A DNA stretch of 64,000 nt from Timema cristinae (lineage: Eukaryota > Arthropoda > Insecta > Phasmatodea > Timematidae): the NCBI GenBank assembly GCA_039000515.1, contig JBCFYV010000012.1:37527407-37591406 (forward strand). Reading direction: 5' to 3'. Below, in pieces: positions 1-11,600 of this stretch (position 1 is its first letter; the number at the start of each line of letters is the position of its first letter). The translations under genes were made by a program, and so were the position numbers. The notes beneath the pieces were generated by a model that worked only from the letters and a program-made list of their open reading frames with translations, made no database searches and was not told the DNA's origin.

Positions 1-1052
1 AAATTTCAGGTGTTGACAACTTGACTTGACTAGAAAAATCATGTTCTGATGCTTCCTTAAGGTAAACACGAGAGCAGATTATATAATGTACCGACACTAC
101 AAGTCACACCATGATATACACATCCACTGTACTTTCAAGTGACGTGTTGTTGCATTGAGTAAAGGATTTCTTAAAAAAAAAAACTGTATTATTAATAAGA
201 AATAAAACAGAAGTTGTAAACTAAATAAGGGTTATGTGTAGGGGGCTGGGTGAGAGCCTCCCACTGTCCTTCATAATCACATCTCGCTTATCCGAGCAGA
301 ACTTAAGGACATCTGTCAGATGCTGTCCTTGATACCGCGTTCTTTCTATTTCTCAATGCTGGAGAACCCGCGTTACTAGGTGCATAGCTGTCATCTTTGT
401 ACTGTTTGATTCACTGGTGACAAGGAGGTTGGGGTAACAAGGAGGTTGGGGCAGCACCCAATATTATCGCTGAGGGAACTGCAGGTCTTATGAGAAAACC
501 TTTTTCTTCACTCTCTCTTGGGCAACTGTTGCCAAATCTCCTCACTTTCAGCCATGACTGAAGGTGGGGGCTGGGGTAGGAAGGAGCTAATGGCAACATC
601 GACTAACCAGCGTTGTGAAACTTGTTTTATATTAAGGGTAAATTGACCACATGGAAACGAGAGCGTGACAACGCTGTTTACCACTAGTGACCATGCAGTT
701 TCCTCAGAGATGATATCCAGTGTATAATCTCGCTTGTGTATACCGAAATGATTTTACTCAAACTATTTTCTGCTCTTACTCAATGTAAATGCTGGTAAGC
801 TTTGTTTATCTTACAATCTACGCCATGGTGAAAATTTGTGAGGTAAGCTTGATACCTTTCAGGGTAAACGGATTATATATTTCCTATAAATTATACCATT
901 ATGATTAGCGTAAATATATGAAAACTCGTGGGAGGAGAGTGGTGTGATGCAATACGAAAATATACAGTTAAATAACTCTTGTGTCAAAACTTATGAACAA
1001 GATAAAAAGTGAACTTTGTAAACTAAAGTATCAACAGATGTATATTATTTTT
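1..1052. other. AT-rich DNA without a recognised gene
   Basis: No credible coding frame, RNA gene or repeat family is seen. A short direct duplication of AAGGAGGTTGGGG lies near 422-452, and a small near-palindromic hairpin (AGGACA...TGTCCT) near 307-330. Neither has a known role. Confidence 0.5.
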
Positions 1053-1291
1053 ATCACTGCGTCTTACCATCTGTTCGGGTAACACTCATGTATTATAATC
1101 CCTCTAATGAGCGAGGGGTGACGAAGGAAGCATTTTAAAGGCGTTCTACTCGTATTTGCCTGGAAGAAGAGTGGGAAAACATTTCTGTAAGCCACCCCCA
1201 GTACACCCAACCTAAATTATAACCCCGATCTCCCCATCTTTAGCAGGCCAGACTAACACGAAAGCGACGCCTTTGAACAGGAGTAACCAGA
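1053..1291 (-). mobile_element. SINE family B, old copy
   Basis: Read on the minus strand this has a tRNA-like head near 1230-1290, a middle part with the family B landmarks (a 'GTACACT'-type block and a 'CCACTCT'-type block) and the common tail that ends with the complement of GCGTCTTAC. It belongs to a diverged subgroup also seen at 33489, 53430 and 60551, with a distinctive middle segment. The divergence suggests an old insertion. Confidence 0.7.
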
Positions 1292-1723
1292 CTTATGGAT
1301 ATAATATCTACTCCAGAGCAGGAAAATAATTTAAGATCTACCATGTTTTATTGGTAAGAAAAATCAATTTTGTGTTTTGACAGTAAAATTATATTACATT
1401 AAATAATTTATATTCCTTTCACTGACCGAAACTGAGTTTTTCATTAAACTACCTTACTACATTATATAACTTCAGTGAAAAAAGTATTTTCTTATTAAAC
1501 ACTTGAATTTGAAGTTGACATATGACACTGCATAATCATACGATAATTTGTTGAAATAGAATTAATAATTACTGTGTCATTAATGAGGGCAGGATTGTAA
1601 TTGTTCATCGGTCAGACAGCTTCAAAAAAAGTGGCAAACGAGCTTTTTCATTTTCTTTAATTCAACACTTTTTAATCGATTGTCAAGGTATTTGACGAAA
1701 CAGGCGGCCTCGATCGATCGTTC

Positions 1724-1773
1724 AGCCACCTCTACCTTAGGACTTAGACCATTCGGCCATTGAAGCGAGTAAC
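1724..1773 (-). mobile_element. SINE family B head fragment
   Basis: On the minus strand about 45 nt match only the tRNA-like head of family B (CGCTTCAATGGCC followed by the A box TGGTCTAAG). Body and tail are missing. This is a 3-prime-deleted relic, unlike the 5-prime truncations seen elsewhere. Confidence 0.5.
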
Positions 1774-2230
1774 AGATGTAATCGAATGGCCACAATGATG
1801 TAGCCCCTTTATTAAAGAGTTATTTCGTAACGTTGGATCTGAGACTTTCCTAGTTGTTTTCTACTAGTGGTGAAGCGGAACCAAATGGAATTTATTAAAT
1901 ATCCCAGAAACCAAATCAAAGTTTAAATATTTTAAAGATTATTATTAATGATCCTAGTATGTAAATTAATTCAAATTTCAACACATAATATAATTTGAAA
2001 ATTAATTTACTATAATTTTTTTAAACCTTAATGTTATCACAGGCTGATAAATCAACTTATTATAACACATTTGTCTAGTAATGCAGATTTTCGTCGAGTG
2101 AACATTAAATGGTAATGTAGCCTCTGTTTCTTTTGAAAGTAGCACGGCTTACCCTGCTTGATTCTACTACTATATAGCTTTAATTTACTGAAACATATTT
2201 ATTTTTGAAGCAGAAATTATTATTTTTTTT

Positions 2231-2496
2231 GGGTGACCTGGTGGTCTAGGGGTAAGGTGTCAGACTTCTGTGCTGGCGGCCAGGGTTCAATCCTCGGTCC
2301 CGGCAAAGATTTATCTGATTACCAAACCCTTCCTTCACCTCTGACAAGACATCTTGTGAATATGAGGAATGCCAGGTCTCCACCGTGGTTCGGATTCCAC
2401 GTTAAACTGTAGGTCCTTCATTTCATCTCATAATCACCCTACCATTACACATTAGCGTAAGAGCGTATAACCCGAACGGGTAGTAAGACGCGGTGC

Positions 2497-2555
<59 letters not shown>

Positions 2556-2556
2556 T
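2231..2556 (+). mobile_element. SINE family A, full length
   Basis: Starts with a tRNA-like head (GGGTGACCTGGTGGTCTAGG), an A box in TGGTCTAGGGG and a B box GGTTCAATCC about 55 nt later. It continues through a family-specific body to the shared tail CCCGAACGGGTAGTAAGACG, followed by (AAT)n. The head resembles tRNA-Glu (CCTGGTGGTCTAG). Flanking ATTATTATTTTT tracts look like a TSD, but they are low complexity. Confidence 0.9.
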
Positions 2557-2572
2557 AATATTATTATTATTA
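2497..2572. repeat. (AAT)n / (ATT)n microsatellite
   Basis: About 19 AAT units form the tail of the preceding SINE and run into an ATT tract and a T run. Microsatellite tails of this type close every family A copy in the window. Confidence 0.9.
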
Positions 2573-2949
2573 TTTTTTTTTTTTGTTAAGACTAAGCTAG
2601 CTTAATCTTTTGAATGTACTGTGCTGGGAAAAAATAATGGTGTAGTAGTGCTTTCATGTAGTATTTATTGATCTAGTATTGTGGTCGTGGTACTAAGTTT
2701 TGTTGAGAATTGTATACTCCGTTTACGATGAGAGCTTACCTTGACACTATGGTCCTATCATAATAAGCTACACTATAGTGAAAACAAGCCAGTTATGTTT
2801 TATACTATTCAAGGTAAATGAAATGTACCTTTTAGATCCCATAAATTTCAATGGTATTTTCGTGGAATAGGACTTAAATTTAAATAGCATAGAAAGGTTT
2901 TTTTTGTGGACTGTACCCATTGCTTACTCTAAAAAGCAGTCAGTTTACG

Positions 2950-3190
2950 CACCCGTTTCTGTAGTCTAATGATATAAGGCGTTACTCTCCCAATTGACTA
3001 AACTGATCGTGATGGAGAGATTGGGATTAAAATTCAGGTAGGATAGATTTTAATAAATTGTTTTCCCCTCTCCCTCTACATAAATGCAGATACACTTCCT
3101 CTAAATCAATCCTCCTTCATTCTTAAGAAATTACCTTAGTTCGTACATATCCGTATAGCCCGAATGGGTAGTAAGACATGGCGCTAAAAA
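2950..3190 (+). mobile_element. SINE family B
   Basis: The tRNA-like head carries an A-box-like GTCTAATGATATAAGGCG. The body contains TTTTCCCCTCTCCCTC and GATACACTTCCTCTAAAT. The tail is CGTATAGCCCGAATGGGTAG, ending in GGCGCTAAAA. The copy is nearly complete but diverged. The B box is decayed. Confidence 0.8.
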
Positions 3191-3596
3191 TAACGTAATC
3201 CTAACTTGCTTATTTATTTTATGATATATCTTATTAAAAGACAGGACCATAGTGTAATAATCAAGATAAACGGAGTGTACCTTGTCGTGCCATTTATATC
3301 CAGTGGCTCTTTCTTGTAATATTATTAGGCTTTATTTTTCAAGCAATGCAACAAAGTTTTGTTGAGGATTGTACCTTGCAGTATCGATTGTATCCAGTGG
3401 CTCGTAGTATTAGTTTAACCTGCTGTTCTGTATTATACCCCAGTGATTGGAGAGATGCGAGTAGTGATTAGAGCAACAGTGATGATGATGATGTTAGAAG
3501 CTGAGCCATAAACGCGCACGTGGGGGTCAGACGTGCCTATGCTGCATGCTGTTCACATCTTCGATTACATTACATCTTGTTTTATTTGTTTTGTTT

Positions 3597-3832
3597 GCAC
3601 CACGTTTTACTGTCCGTCCTGATTATTATTACACATACACTGAGGGGGTAGGCATGAGGAAGGATAAATTTATAGGAAGTGTGCCCGCATTTGCGTAGAG
3701 GGAAATAGTGGGAAACCGTTTAGGTTAAAAATGCAACTCTCAGTACACTCAGCTGGAATTCAAGTTTCGATATCCCTGTTCCCACAAAACAGACTCTTTG
3801 AGCTTGACGTTCAGTCTGCCTCACCACCGTTC
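3597..3832 (-). mobile_element. SINE family B
   Basis: On the minus strand the tail (complement of GCACCACGTTTTACTGTCCG), the body segment TTTGCGTAGAGGGAAATAG and the T-arm region are recognisable. The head near 3800-3830 is badly decayed. Confidence 0.7.
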
Positions 3833-3951
3833 CTGGTTAATTATTAATACACTCTTGTGCCTGGCTATCAGCAACATAAACAGTTCAATCCAAGAGAACA
3901 GTATTAGGAGGATGTATAGCTATAATAGTGACCATGAGTAACTTTTTTTGT

Positions 3952-4183
3952 AGCACCGTTTCTTACTACCAGTTCGGGCTATGCGCCCATGTACTAGCTA
4001 CACTAATGTGTCAAGGATTGGGGATGTTGAATTTAGGTATTTGGGTACAAGGATAGTGGAAAACTGTTTAGGAAAAATACCTTTAGTACACCTATCCAGG
4101 ATCAAACCCTGATCTCTCCGTCTTCGGCAGTCTAGTATATTGCTAAAGTAGCACCTTAGAACATGAGGCCATCGAAGTGAGTG
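3952..4183 (-). mobile_element. SINE family B
   Basis: The tail complement GCACCGTTTCTTACTACCAG opens the copy. The B-box area (GGATCAAACCCTGATCTC) and the head complement (CACCTTAGAACATGAGGCCA) close it. It sits 120 bp from the previous copy in the same orientation, but the two differ enough to be separate insertions. Confidence 0.8.
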
Positions 4184-5258
4184 TCCCTTGGTTCATACGA
4201 TTCCATGGAACGGGATGAAGATAGTGTATTTAATTTACTGAAACAAAAACTCTACAAAAAGTACTGAGGAAACATTTTGTAGATAAAATAAACCCATTGT
4301 ATCACATTGAGATTTAAATCTGGCCTCCCTAGTCCAAGTAATTCAGGCATGATATAAGCTCACCTAAGCTGGCTAATAGCTAGCTTGTAAGAGTTATAGA
4401 ATTATTCATAGGCAAAAATCTGGATTAACCACACACCATTCAATTTTTTTAATATAATTATTTATATCCGTAGTCTAGTGGCAAAGAAGTCTGTCTGAAT
4501 GTATAAATAAATCTTTTTCAGACCCACAGATGATGTAAAAAAAGATTTAAACCTTGACATATGTGCTAATAAAAGTATCAAGGTATTCTAATTATTGGAG
4601 TTTGGTTTAAATGTCTAATGATATATGTGATTTAATAGGTGCCATTTAATCGTTCAACCTTGTGTGGGTCTTATACCACGTTAAGAAAGTATCGTTTAAA
4701 AAAAATGAAACTTTGACTGAAATTTTGTTCTTTTATTTATGAATGAGTTTGCATATGTTAAATTCACACCTCTTTATAATAATAATTACATAAAAATAGT
4801 ACCCCCGAAACAAACCAAACTTAGAGAATATGTGAGAGATGAAGGAAAACCAAAATAGAAAAACAAAACATTAATAGATTGTCGTTTGGGGTAAAGAGGC
4901 CGTTGTCTATGAATACATTGAGACGTTCTAGACATTCTCTTTTTACCATACTTGTAATTCTATCATTAGTGTAAGCTGTTCGTTTAAGTCAAGATTTACT
5001 TGAAGCGGATAATTTAACTAGACAGCTAATTACGTCGTTTGAAAGATTCTAGCTATAATTTAGTAAGTTATATTTTAACCTGTACTAGTCTCTAAATAAA
5101 TACCCACTGAAATTTAACTCATGACCATCAATATTTTTTTTTCTCGTTGAAATACCGTATCCGATAAAGTCGTTTACCCTATTGAAATAGGTAATGCATT
5201 AAATTAAAATATATATCTACTGTGCGGCTGTATTAGTTGAGGTCCAAGCCAACACATG
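4184..5258. other. AT-rich DNA, nothing recognised
   Basis: No gene-like frame. A tRNA-like scrap (GTAGTCTAGTGGCAAAG, about 4471-4490) may be a SINE head fragment. The rest is unique AT-rich sequence. Confidence 0.5.
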
Positions 5259-5270
5259 AGTATTTATTTA

Positions 5271-5400
5271 TTATTATTATTATTAGCACCGCGTCTTACT
5301 ACCCGTTCGGGTTATATGCACTTACGCTAATGTGTAATGGTAGGGTGATTGTGAGATGAAATGAAGGACCTACAGTTTAACGTGGAATCCGAACCACGGT
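5271..5400 (-). mobile_element. SINE family A, 5-prime truncated, with TSD
   Basis: Only the 3-prime half of family A is present, with its (AAT)n tail toward lower coordinates. It is flanked by a perfect 12-bp direct repeat AGTATTTATTTA at 5259-5270 and 5401-5412. A 5-prime truncation plus TSD is the signature of target-primed reverse transcription, so the truncation happened at insertion. Confidence 0.95.
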
Positions 5401-5412
5401 AGTATTTATTTA

Positions 5413-5759
5413 AATGCCTTTATATATGCGTGCGAAGTTACGATGTTACACCTTGTCTTACATTTAACCAGGTTACGAAAATTATAGTTAAGAAATATTT
5501 TAAATTTAAAAGAGATTGCTATATAAAATAGATCTTAAAAACTAAACAATTAGAAAATACCTTCTAAACCAACTACATTCACAAAAAAAACTTGATATAT
5601 TACCACACATTTTATCTTGTTCATACAATATTATTATTCACTAAATTAATAAATCATTAATACTACAAAATTTATATCGACGTGTTTCATTTCAACCATT
5701 AATTTTAGACAAAGACATACACATTCATCCAATTTAGTTTCTCAGCTACTAAATACCAA
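5413..5759. other. AT-rich DNA between SINEs
   Basis: No coding frame or named repeat is seen. The sequence is very AT-rich and apparently single copy in this window. Confidence 0.5.
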
Positions 5760-5768
5760 AAGCTCAAT

Positions 5769-6060
5769 TATTATTATTATTATTATTATTACTAGCACCA
5801 CGTCTTACTACCCATTCGGGTTATACGTACTTACGCTAATGTGTAATGGTAGGGTGATTGTGAGATGAAATGAAGGACCTACAGTTTAACGTGGAATCCG
5901 AACCACGGTCGAGGCCTGGCATTCCCCACATTCACAAGATATCTTGTCAGAGGTGAAGGAAGGGTTTGGTAATCAGATACATTTGTTCCGGGACCGAGGA
6001 TTGAACCCCGGCCGCCAGCACAGAAGTCTGACACCTTACCCCTAGACCACCAGGTCACCC
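5769..6060 (-). mobile_element. SINE family A, full length, with TSD
   Basis: Complete copy from the (ATT)n tail to the head complement CCAGGTCACCC. The flanking 9-bp repeats AAGCTCAAT lie at 5760-5768 and 6061-6069. A box and B box are both intact on the minus strand, so the internal RNA polymerase III promoter may still be readable. Confidence 0.93.
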
Positions 6061-6227
6061 AAGCTCAATATTAAATACTTATTTTAATGAGTGCACACAG
6101 TTATTTTTTGAAAGCAGTTAGCGTATTCAAATTCCTAGTGTTGGTAGGTAGCTGATTCCATACCCGAGATGTCGCTACAGTTAGTCCGGAAGGGGATGTA
6201 AATCAATTAATTGAGAATTTTGGTATA

Positions 6228-6510
6228 TTATTATTATTATTATTAGCACCGCGTCTTACTACCCGTTCGGGTTATACGCACTTACGCTAATGTGTAATGG
6301 TAGGGTGATTGTGAGATGAAATGAAGGACCTACAGTTTAACGTGGAATCCGAACCACGGTGGAGGCCTGGCATTCCCCACATTCACAAGATGTCTTGTCA
6401 GAGGTGAAGGAAGGGTTTGGTAATCAGATAAATCTGTGCTGGGACCGAGGATCGAACCCCGGCCGCCAGCATAGAAGTCTGGCACCTTACCCCTAGACCG
6501 CCAGGTCACC
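6228..6510 (-). mobile_element. SINE family A, full length, with TSD
   Basis: Full-length minus-strand copy. The flanking repeats are GAGAATTTTGGTATA (6213-6227) and GACAATTTTGGTATA (6511-6525), 14 of 15 identical. It lies only 167 bp from another family A copy in the same orientation, with a different TSD, so these are independent insertions and not a tandem duplication. Confidence 0.95.
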
Positions 6511-6525
6511 GACAATTTTGGTATA

Positions 6526-6989
6526 AAAGCACAATTGTTTTGTCGCATGTACTATATACCTATACGTTGATTTTGAGAACAAGATCCACCTCGGCTTTCA
6601 CCCAGTTCGCCAATGGCAGCCATTTTTAAATATGGTCCCTATATTTGAAACACGACATTAAATATGAATAAACCATTGCATGACACACCTTATTTCCCAA
6701 TAAATCGACCCCGAGGAACTTGAATACAGTATCAGAGTTAGTGTACAATGCCGTATTACGTCATGAGATATATATTAAAACTTTTTTGTGTTTTGTAACT
6801 TTTTATTGCAGGATTATCATGTATTGTACTTTTATTTACAGCCTATCATAATTTTATTCCAGGATCCATGTTTAATTGTTGCTTTTTCCTTTTTTGGGGG
6901 GTATCTTTAAGTAAACAATATAACCATAGCAACACAGCAACATCAGCATAATATTGAGGATAGAGCCAAGTCCTGAAGAAGCCCCCCAG
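6526..6989. other. spacer upstream of decayed ORF
   Basis: No clear gene. On the minus strand a short ATG in AAAATGGCTGCC context (near 6613-6624) opens only a few codons. A G run follows a T run near 6885-6900. Confidence 0.4.
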
Positions 6990-8821
6990 ATGAGTGAGAC
7001 AAATTGGGAGCTATGTTGTTTGTGACAGACTGAAAAAGTAGACTGTTTCATTTGTCCTAGAATAAGAGGTTAAGATGCAATCTACAAATCACTTGCAAAG
7101 AAATTGAACGTTTTCGTGAGATAGGCTGTCTTCCTAACAGGCTTAACATAAACTTGCTTAATGAAGGTGAAGGTTTGCTACAGGCGTTCATTCGGCAAAT
7201 TGGTAAGTACCATAAGAAATATAGTCTTGAATACAATAATGTTACGCTTCAACGGACTCAAAAGAATACTCTATTCTATGTGTTCTTTCTGCGAAAAGTC
7301 TGGAGATAGCAAGCAGTCACTGCATAAGGCCATAACATTTGAACTTCATAAAAAAGGTGCTACTTTGTGAAACAACATTGCAGAAGGAGATTCTTTTAGC
7401 GAAATTAATTGGTGGTGATATGGTTGCCATAGATGCAGTGTAACATCATATGTGCCTCATTAAACTGTTTAATGAGTACCGTATGCAATCAAAATCAAAA
7501 GAACAAATGGCCACAGGCTCTGCACAGCAATTTGCATTCTTTGAGATAGTCAACTTTATTGACTCACATTTGGAGGTCAGCGATGTTGCTCCACTTTTTT
7601 TCTCAATCATTAAAAAAATGCGCAAACAGCGAGTAAAACTACTAGGTGGATCTGCTGATATCATACATTCGACAAGGTTGAAAGAAAAAATAATGGGTTA
7701 TTTCCCAGAACTTGAAGCTCACAGAAAGGGTCGCAATGTTCTACTTGCGCCAAATGAAGTAATTGTAAAATATCTCAGACAAGCATGTGCATTTTATGCA
7801 GAAGGAGAAGCAGTTATACTTGCTAGAGCTACTAAAATAGTCTGGTAGTAGTAGTGGACAGCAATATTGAATGTTCCTTTCCTCCTGATTGCCATGAAAA
7901 TTCAACATCGACATTCGTGAGTGTGACTCTGAATGGCTACAGTATAGAAAGTCATAGTAATAATTCATCTCAAGTGAGTCTCACAATAATGCCAATTATG
8001 GCATGCAATTGCTTCAGTTCCCATCGTGAGGGCACAGAGAGGATTCGGCTCACGGTAAGGCCAGATATTCATCCCTATTCCCCTATTTGGTGATGCTGCT
8101 GTTCATGGTGAAACTAGATCAAAGGACCTCGTAATACATTGATTGTCTTGAATTATCTGTCCCATATGGTCAGTTTTGAGTCTCTCAGCCAATATAGGTA
8201 ATACAGAAAGGGCATACTTTCAGAGAATAGGGTGTGTATGCCTCCTCTTCTGAAAATAGGGGTATTCACAACATCTGCTGTCGATAACATTGATCATAAT
8301 CCAACAGCTACGAGTGCAAAGTGGCTCTTTTCATGAGGCAGTGATTTCGTTACTCCAAAATTCTACCATTGATAATCCTGGTAGGAATCAGCAAGTGTTG
8401 CAAATGATTAATACAGAGAATAAAGTTAATGCATTGCCCACAACATACACAAGTGTTCCTCCTATTGTTGGCTTGAAAAATTACCCTTTATACCCGACAA
8501 ACCTTCATTAATTTTACCTGCCAAACATACAATGTTTGACTCAGTTTTGAAAGAAACAGAATGGTGTGCTCATGCTAGCAAGATTATCACTAACTTTCCA
8601 GAAAATAAAAGGAACTCTATGTGTCTTGGTCTGCATATAATTCTTCTAAGATATCTTTGATAGAGAACATTTCGCCTAGCATTAGGTCTGAAACAGCATT
8701 GCTCTCACTCTTCTCCGTGATTCAAAATCCATAACCATGATGAGGCATGCCATTGATGTTGTGAGGAAAGCTAGTGCTATTTTCAACCCAGGATAGGCTA
8801 CAGTCATAGCCTGTGATCAAT
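6990..8821 (+). pseudogene. decayed copy of a multicopy metazoan ORF family of unknown class
   Basis: Translated in successive frames, this stretch gives one co-linear protein broken by shifts and stops. It opens with an ATG at 6990 (MSETNWELCCLC) and continues with CSFCEKSGDSKQSLHKA near 7281-7330. An in-frame TAA follows at 7440-7442 inside AIDAV*HHMCLIKLFN. A long open part (7450-7848) contains ADIIHSTRLKEKIMGYFPEL. Further on are CSFPPDC (about 7872), VDNIDHNPTAT (about 8281) and YTSVPPIV (about 8450). The last recognisable piece is MMRHAIDVVRKASAIFNPG (about 8740-8800), ending at ACDQ. From memory, the Cys-rich N-terminus, the HSTRLKEK block and the DNIDHNP block recur in many uncharacterised proteins of animal genomes. 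No introns are seen, which fits a transposon or retrocopy. No terminal repeats were found. It is clearly non-functional. Function unknown. Confidence 0.7.
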
Positions 8822-9582
8822 AAAATCACATTGTTATATCTTATTATAATTTCTAATTTTGTAAAATGTACTTTGGCTTTTGGATTAATGTTGTAATGAA
8901 AGGAATATAAAGTGTTTCGTTCTCATCTGGAACCTCCATTTATTTGTTTACTATCCAAACTCTTCCCATTAGAGAAATGAACTTGCATTAATGCGTCAAC
9001 TTTTTCATTTGTACATGATTTTATACTATATTTGAGTTCCTCAGTAATGATTTAGTGGTAAAGGAGGTGTTGTGTGCCATGATTCCTAAAAAAGTATCTC
9101 TTATCAGGTGCCATTAAAAAAAATTGGCTGTCACAGGTGAACCGGGTGAGAGACGAGGTCACTCTCATCCTTAAATCAACGTATGGGGGTCTAGTACATT
9201 AGACAGGAAAATGTGCTTTTAGACCAAAATGCACAATTGCCCTGCTTTTCACTTCATCTCTTCCGGACTATATGAAGGACTGAAAGTAGGACCGGGATTT
9301 GTGTAGGGGTATAGAGAGAACGGAAGAATTACTAGCAGAGTATTGAAGTTTAAACTAGGGTGATTATTCATTTTAGAGACAAGACATAGAGGCCTATACA
9401 GAAGTGATTTTGTTCCTGATTTGTTGAATAAATTATTGAATTTTGAAATGTTTATGGATTAAATAAAAAGGTTTTAACGAAGCCAATTGCTATCTGGAAA
9501 AAAGCACACCTTCTGGCTTTACTACGCTTAGGCTAGTTCACCAATTTCATGTACCCTTAATTTACACATGTTTTTTTTTTAT
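8822..9582. other. spacer, no recognised gene
   Basis: Several stop-filled frames only. Nothing beyond scattered AT-rich DNA is recognised. The 3-prime end of the decayed ORF element could lie here, but no terminal repeat is visible. Confidence 0.4.
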
Positions 9583-9918
9583 CGTATGGCATGCATGACC
9601 AGTAGGGACATGACATCTAGGTACGGTCACCTTATGTGTAGACTATTAGCCGCTCTGTTGGCACAGAACGTTGTCCAAGGTACACCATAGGATGTTGTCT
9701 ACACGCGTCGTACCCACAATGAGATCATATGATGACAGTGATCAAGAAGTTGTGAAGCCAGTAAGAGTCTTAAACTAACTTAAGCCTAATTAACCACTTC
9801 CTTGTGACCATTGGGATAATTCCTCTTAAGGAAAAGATATTCAAGGTATCAGCCAGGAATTGAACCAGGTGCACTGATCACTATATCGTGAGCACGGTTG
9901 CTTACACCGTAAAGTGTA
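9583..9918 (-). mobile_element. SINE family E
   Basis: Matches, inverted, the element at 12553-12866. Shared landmarks include GGTCACCTTATGTGTAGAC (complement of GTCTACACATAAGGTGACC), the AATTAACCACTTCC/TAGTTAATTAGGCTTAAG region and a tRNA-like head with B-box-like GAATTGAACC on the minus strand. It lacks the ACCCGAACGGGT tail of families A to C, so it is a separate SINE lineage of about 320 bp. Confidence 0.75.
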
Positions 9919-10224
9919 ACCTGATTTTCATAGGAGGCCGGTTATATGCAAACTGGAAACTCATGTTTCCAAAATAGCGCAAATAAAATATTATAATTGT
10001 ATTTATATTATTAGTCAGTTTAGTAAAAACTAATCACGTGAAGATAAATGATACAGTAATTCATAACGAAGTGTTAATAGAAGCTTTTTGATACCTTTTT
10101 AACTAATAAATTAGATAAAACCTATTTTTACAATGTCAAATTTGAGTGACTTTTAAACAATGTTGGTTGTCGAAAGTGAGATTCCTATAAAAATCAGGGC
10201 TTAATAAGCTTGCCTTCCGTTATT
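9919..10224. other. AT-rich spacer
   Basis: No gene or repeat family recognised. Very AT-rich. Confidence 0.4.
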
Positions 10225-10229
10225 TCACT

Positions 10230-10239
10230 AATAATAATA

Positions 10240-10277
<38 letters not shown>

Positions 10278-10300
10278 TAATAATAATAAAATAATAATAA
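10230..10300. repeat. (AAT)n microsatellite
   Basis: About 20 imperfect AAT units interrupted by ATAAT and AAAAT variants. No SINE body is attached on either side, so this is either an orphaned tail or an independent microsatellite. Confidence 0.85.
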
Positions 10301-11389
10301 TTTCACTTATAAGATAGTGTTGTTATCCGTCAAGGTAAGAGTGCTACCATTCAAGGTAAATGGAGTGCCTTATAACTCTATAACTCTCATTAAAATATAT
10401 CACAAAATTTTGTAGACCTAATTTATTGATACTGTCCAATAGCACGATTTTTTTTAATGACAAAAGGTGTAAGCAGGATGTAACAATTAAATGGCGACTA
10501 CTTTCCCTGGCTTCCATAGGCTGTTTTAGGGCGGCTGTCCCCAAAAACCCCAATAAAGAAAGGGTCACTTTAGCTTAAACCCAGAAAACGGACCTATAGA
10601 GTTGAAATTAAAGAATACAACAATTTAATCTTGACCTCTTTACTTCGCTCCAGTTTTTGATGAGTGCGCTTTCCGACGTAATAATTGCGACTCGTTTTCC
10701 GGACTCCCGTTGAAGTCACCCAACCTTCGCTAAGATGGCTGCACTGTACATCCTCTGAAATAAGAAAACACCTTGGCTCCGTTATATAAGACTTTGACGC
10801 GTTTTTATCACAAAAGTGTATTGAATTATATTTAACATTACGACCTGTGTGACGTTTTTATGGGACCATAAACATGGATTTTGTTCTTTTGTTGGTTATA
10901 TCTTTTTTTTAAAGCCCTTCTTTGTAATGTTTCATTTCATGGGGAGTTATTCCGACAAGTATACCTCAATCCCCATTCTTCGACCCCTCACCTTGAAAAA
11001 AAAATCAGGGGTTGTGTCAGCAGGTGACTTACATCCAGACACTGCGCTATGATCCTGTATACCTGTGAAGTAATTTAAGGGCATTCAAGTGCTGTATACA
11101 TTATTTCTCCACTTTTTTTGGGGGAGAGGGGGGGTTTAAGGAATGTAGGGGGAGATAGAGGGGAGGAGAACACTTGTACTATCACGATTAATATAATTTA
11201 GTTCTGACAAAGATACTGTTAGGGACCTATTTTTAGACATTTTAGTTGTTATCAACTACCATCCTATTTATTGTAGTTTTAATGATTTATTAGTAAAAAT
11301 TAGCTGTCCTTAAATAATATGTATATTTTTTTAATATAAATTTGGGCGGTGAAGAGAGCAGGACATTCTCGAAATTAAGAATGCACAGA
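10301..11389. other. unique DNA with a start-codon-like motif and G-rich patch
   Basis: No convincing gene. At about 10731-10744 GCTAAGATGGCTGCACTG resembles a YY1/TISU-type start-codon motif, but the frame closes after seven codons. A G-rich stretch (11118-11170) follows a T run. The remainder is unique AT-rich DNA. Confidence 0.4.
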
Positions 11390-11600
11390 TACAGAAAAGC
11401 GTAGGAATTATTGGAAGTCTTATGATTGCTGCATAGCTTACGATGACATTCCTAGACTTTAAACAATGGCGTCTGCACTGATCGGGTTGAACGGCCGGTT
11501 CACGACCCAGAGTTCACCCAGGGACTAAATGACTAGCAGTTCAGTTGTGTATGGTCAGAATATAATATTTGTATGGTTTAGGAATAGTTTAGAAATAGGT
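11390..11600 (+). repeat. dispersed repeat family G, copy 1
   Basis: About 200 bp resemble 46720-46960. Shared blocks include AGGAATTATTGGAAG, a nearby CGATGACATTCCT / TATGATATTCCT block and GCAGTTCAGTTGT / GCTAGTTCAGTTGT. Both copies can be read in one frame as RNYWK-x-YD...DIP, hinting at an old coding element, but nothing intact remains. Confidence 0.4.

Noticed and set aside
2697..3370. AGTTTTGTTGAG(A/G)ATTGTA repeats and inverted ACTATGGTCCT motifs suggesting a larger element
   Set aside because: The blocks are short and not in consistent order, and no ends or TSD could be set.
5999..6060. tRNA genes at SINE heads with intact A and B boxes
   Set aside because: Each is followed by a SINE body and tail and lacks a complete acceptor stem, so they are SINE heads, not tRNA genes.
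6330..6548. Minus-strand open frame with [19 protein letters not shown] peptide, also at 54099-54317 and 29650-29877
   Set aside because: The same peptide appears wherever SINE family A is inserted. It is a translation of the SINE, not a gene.
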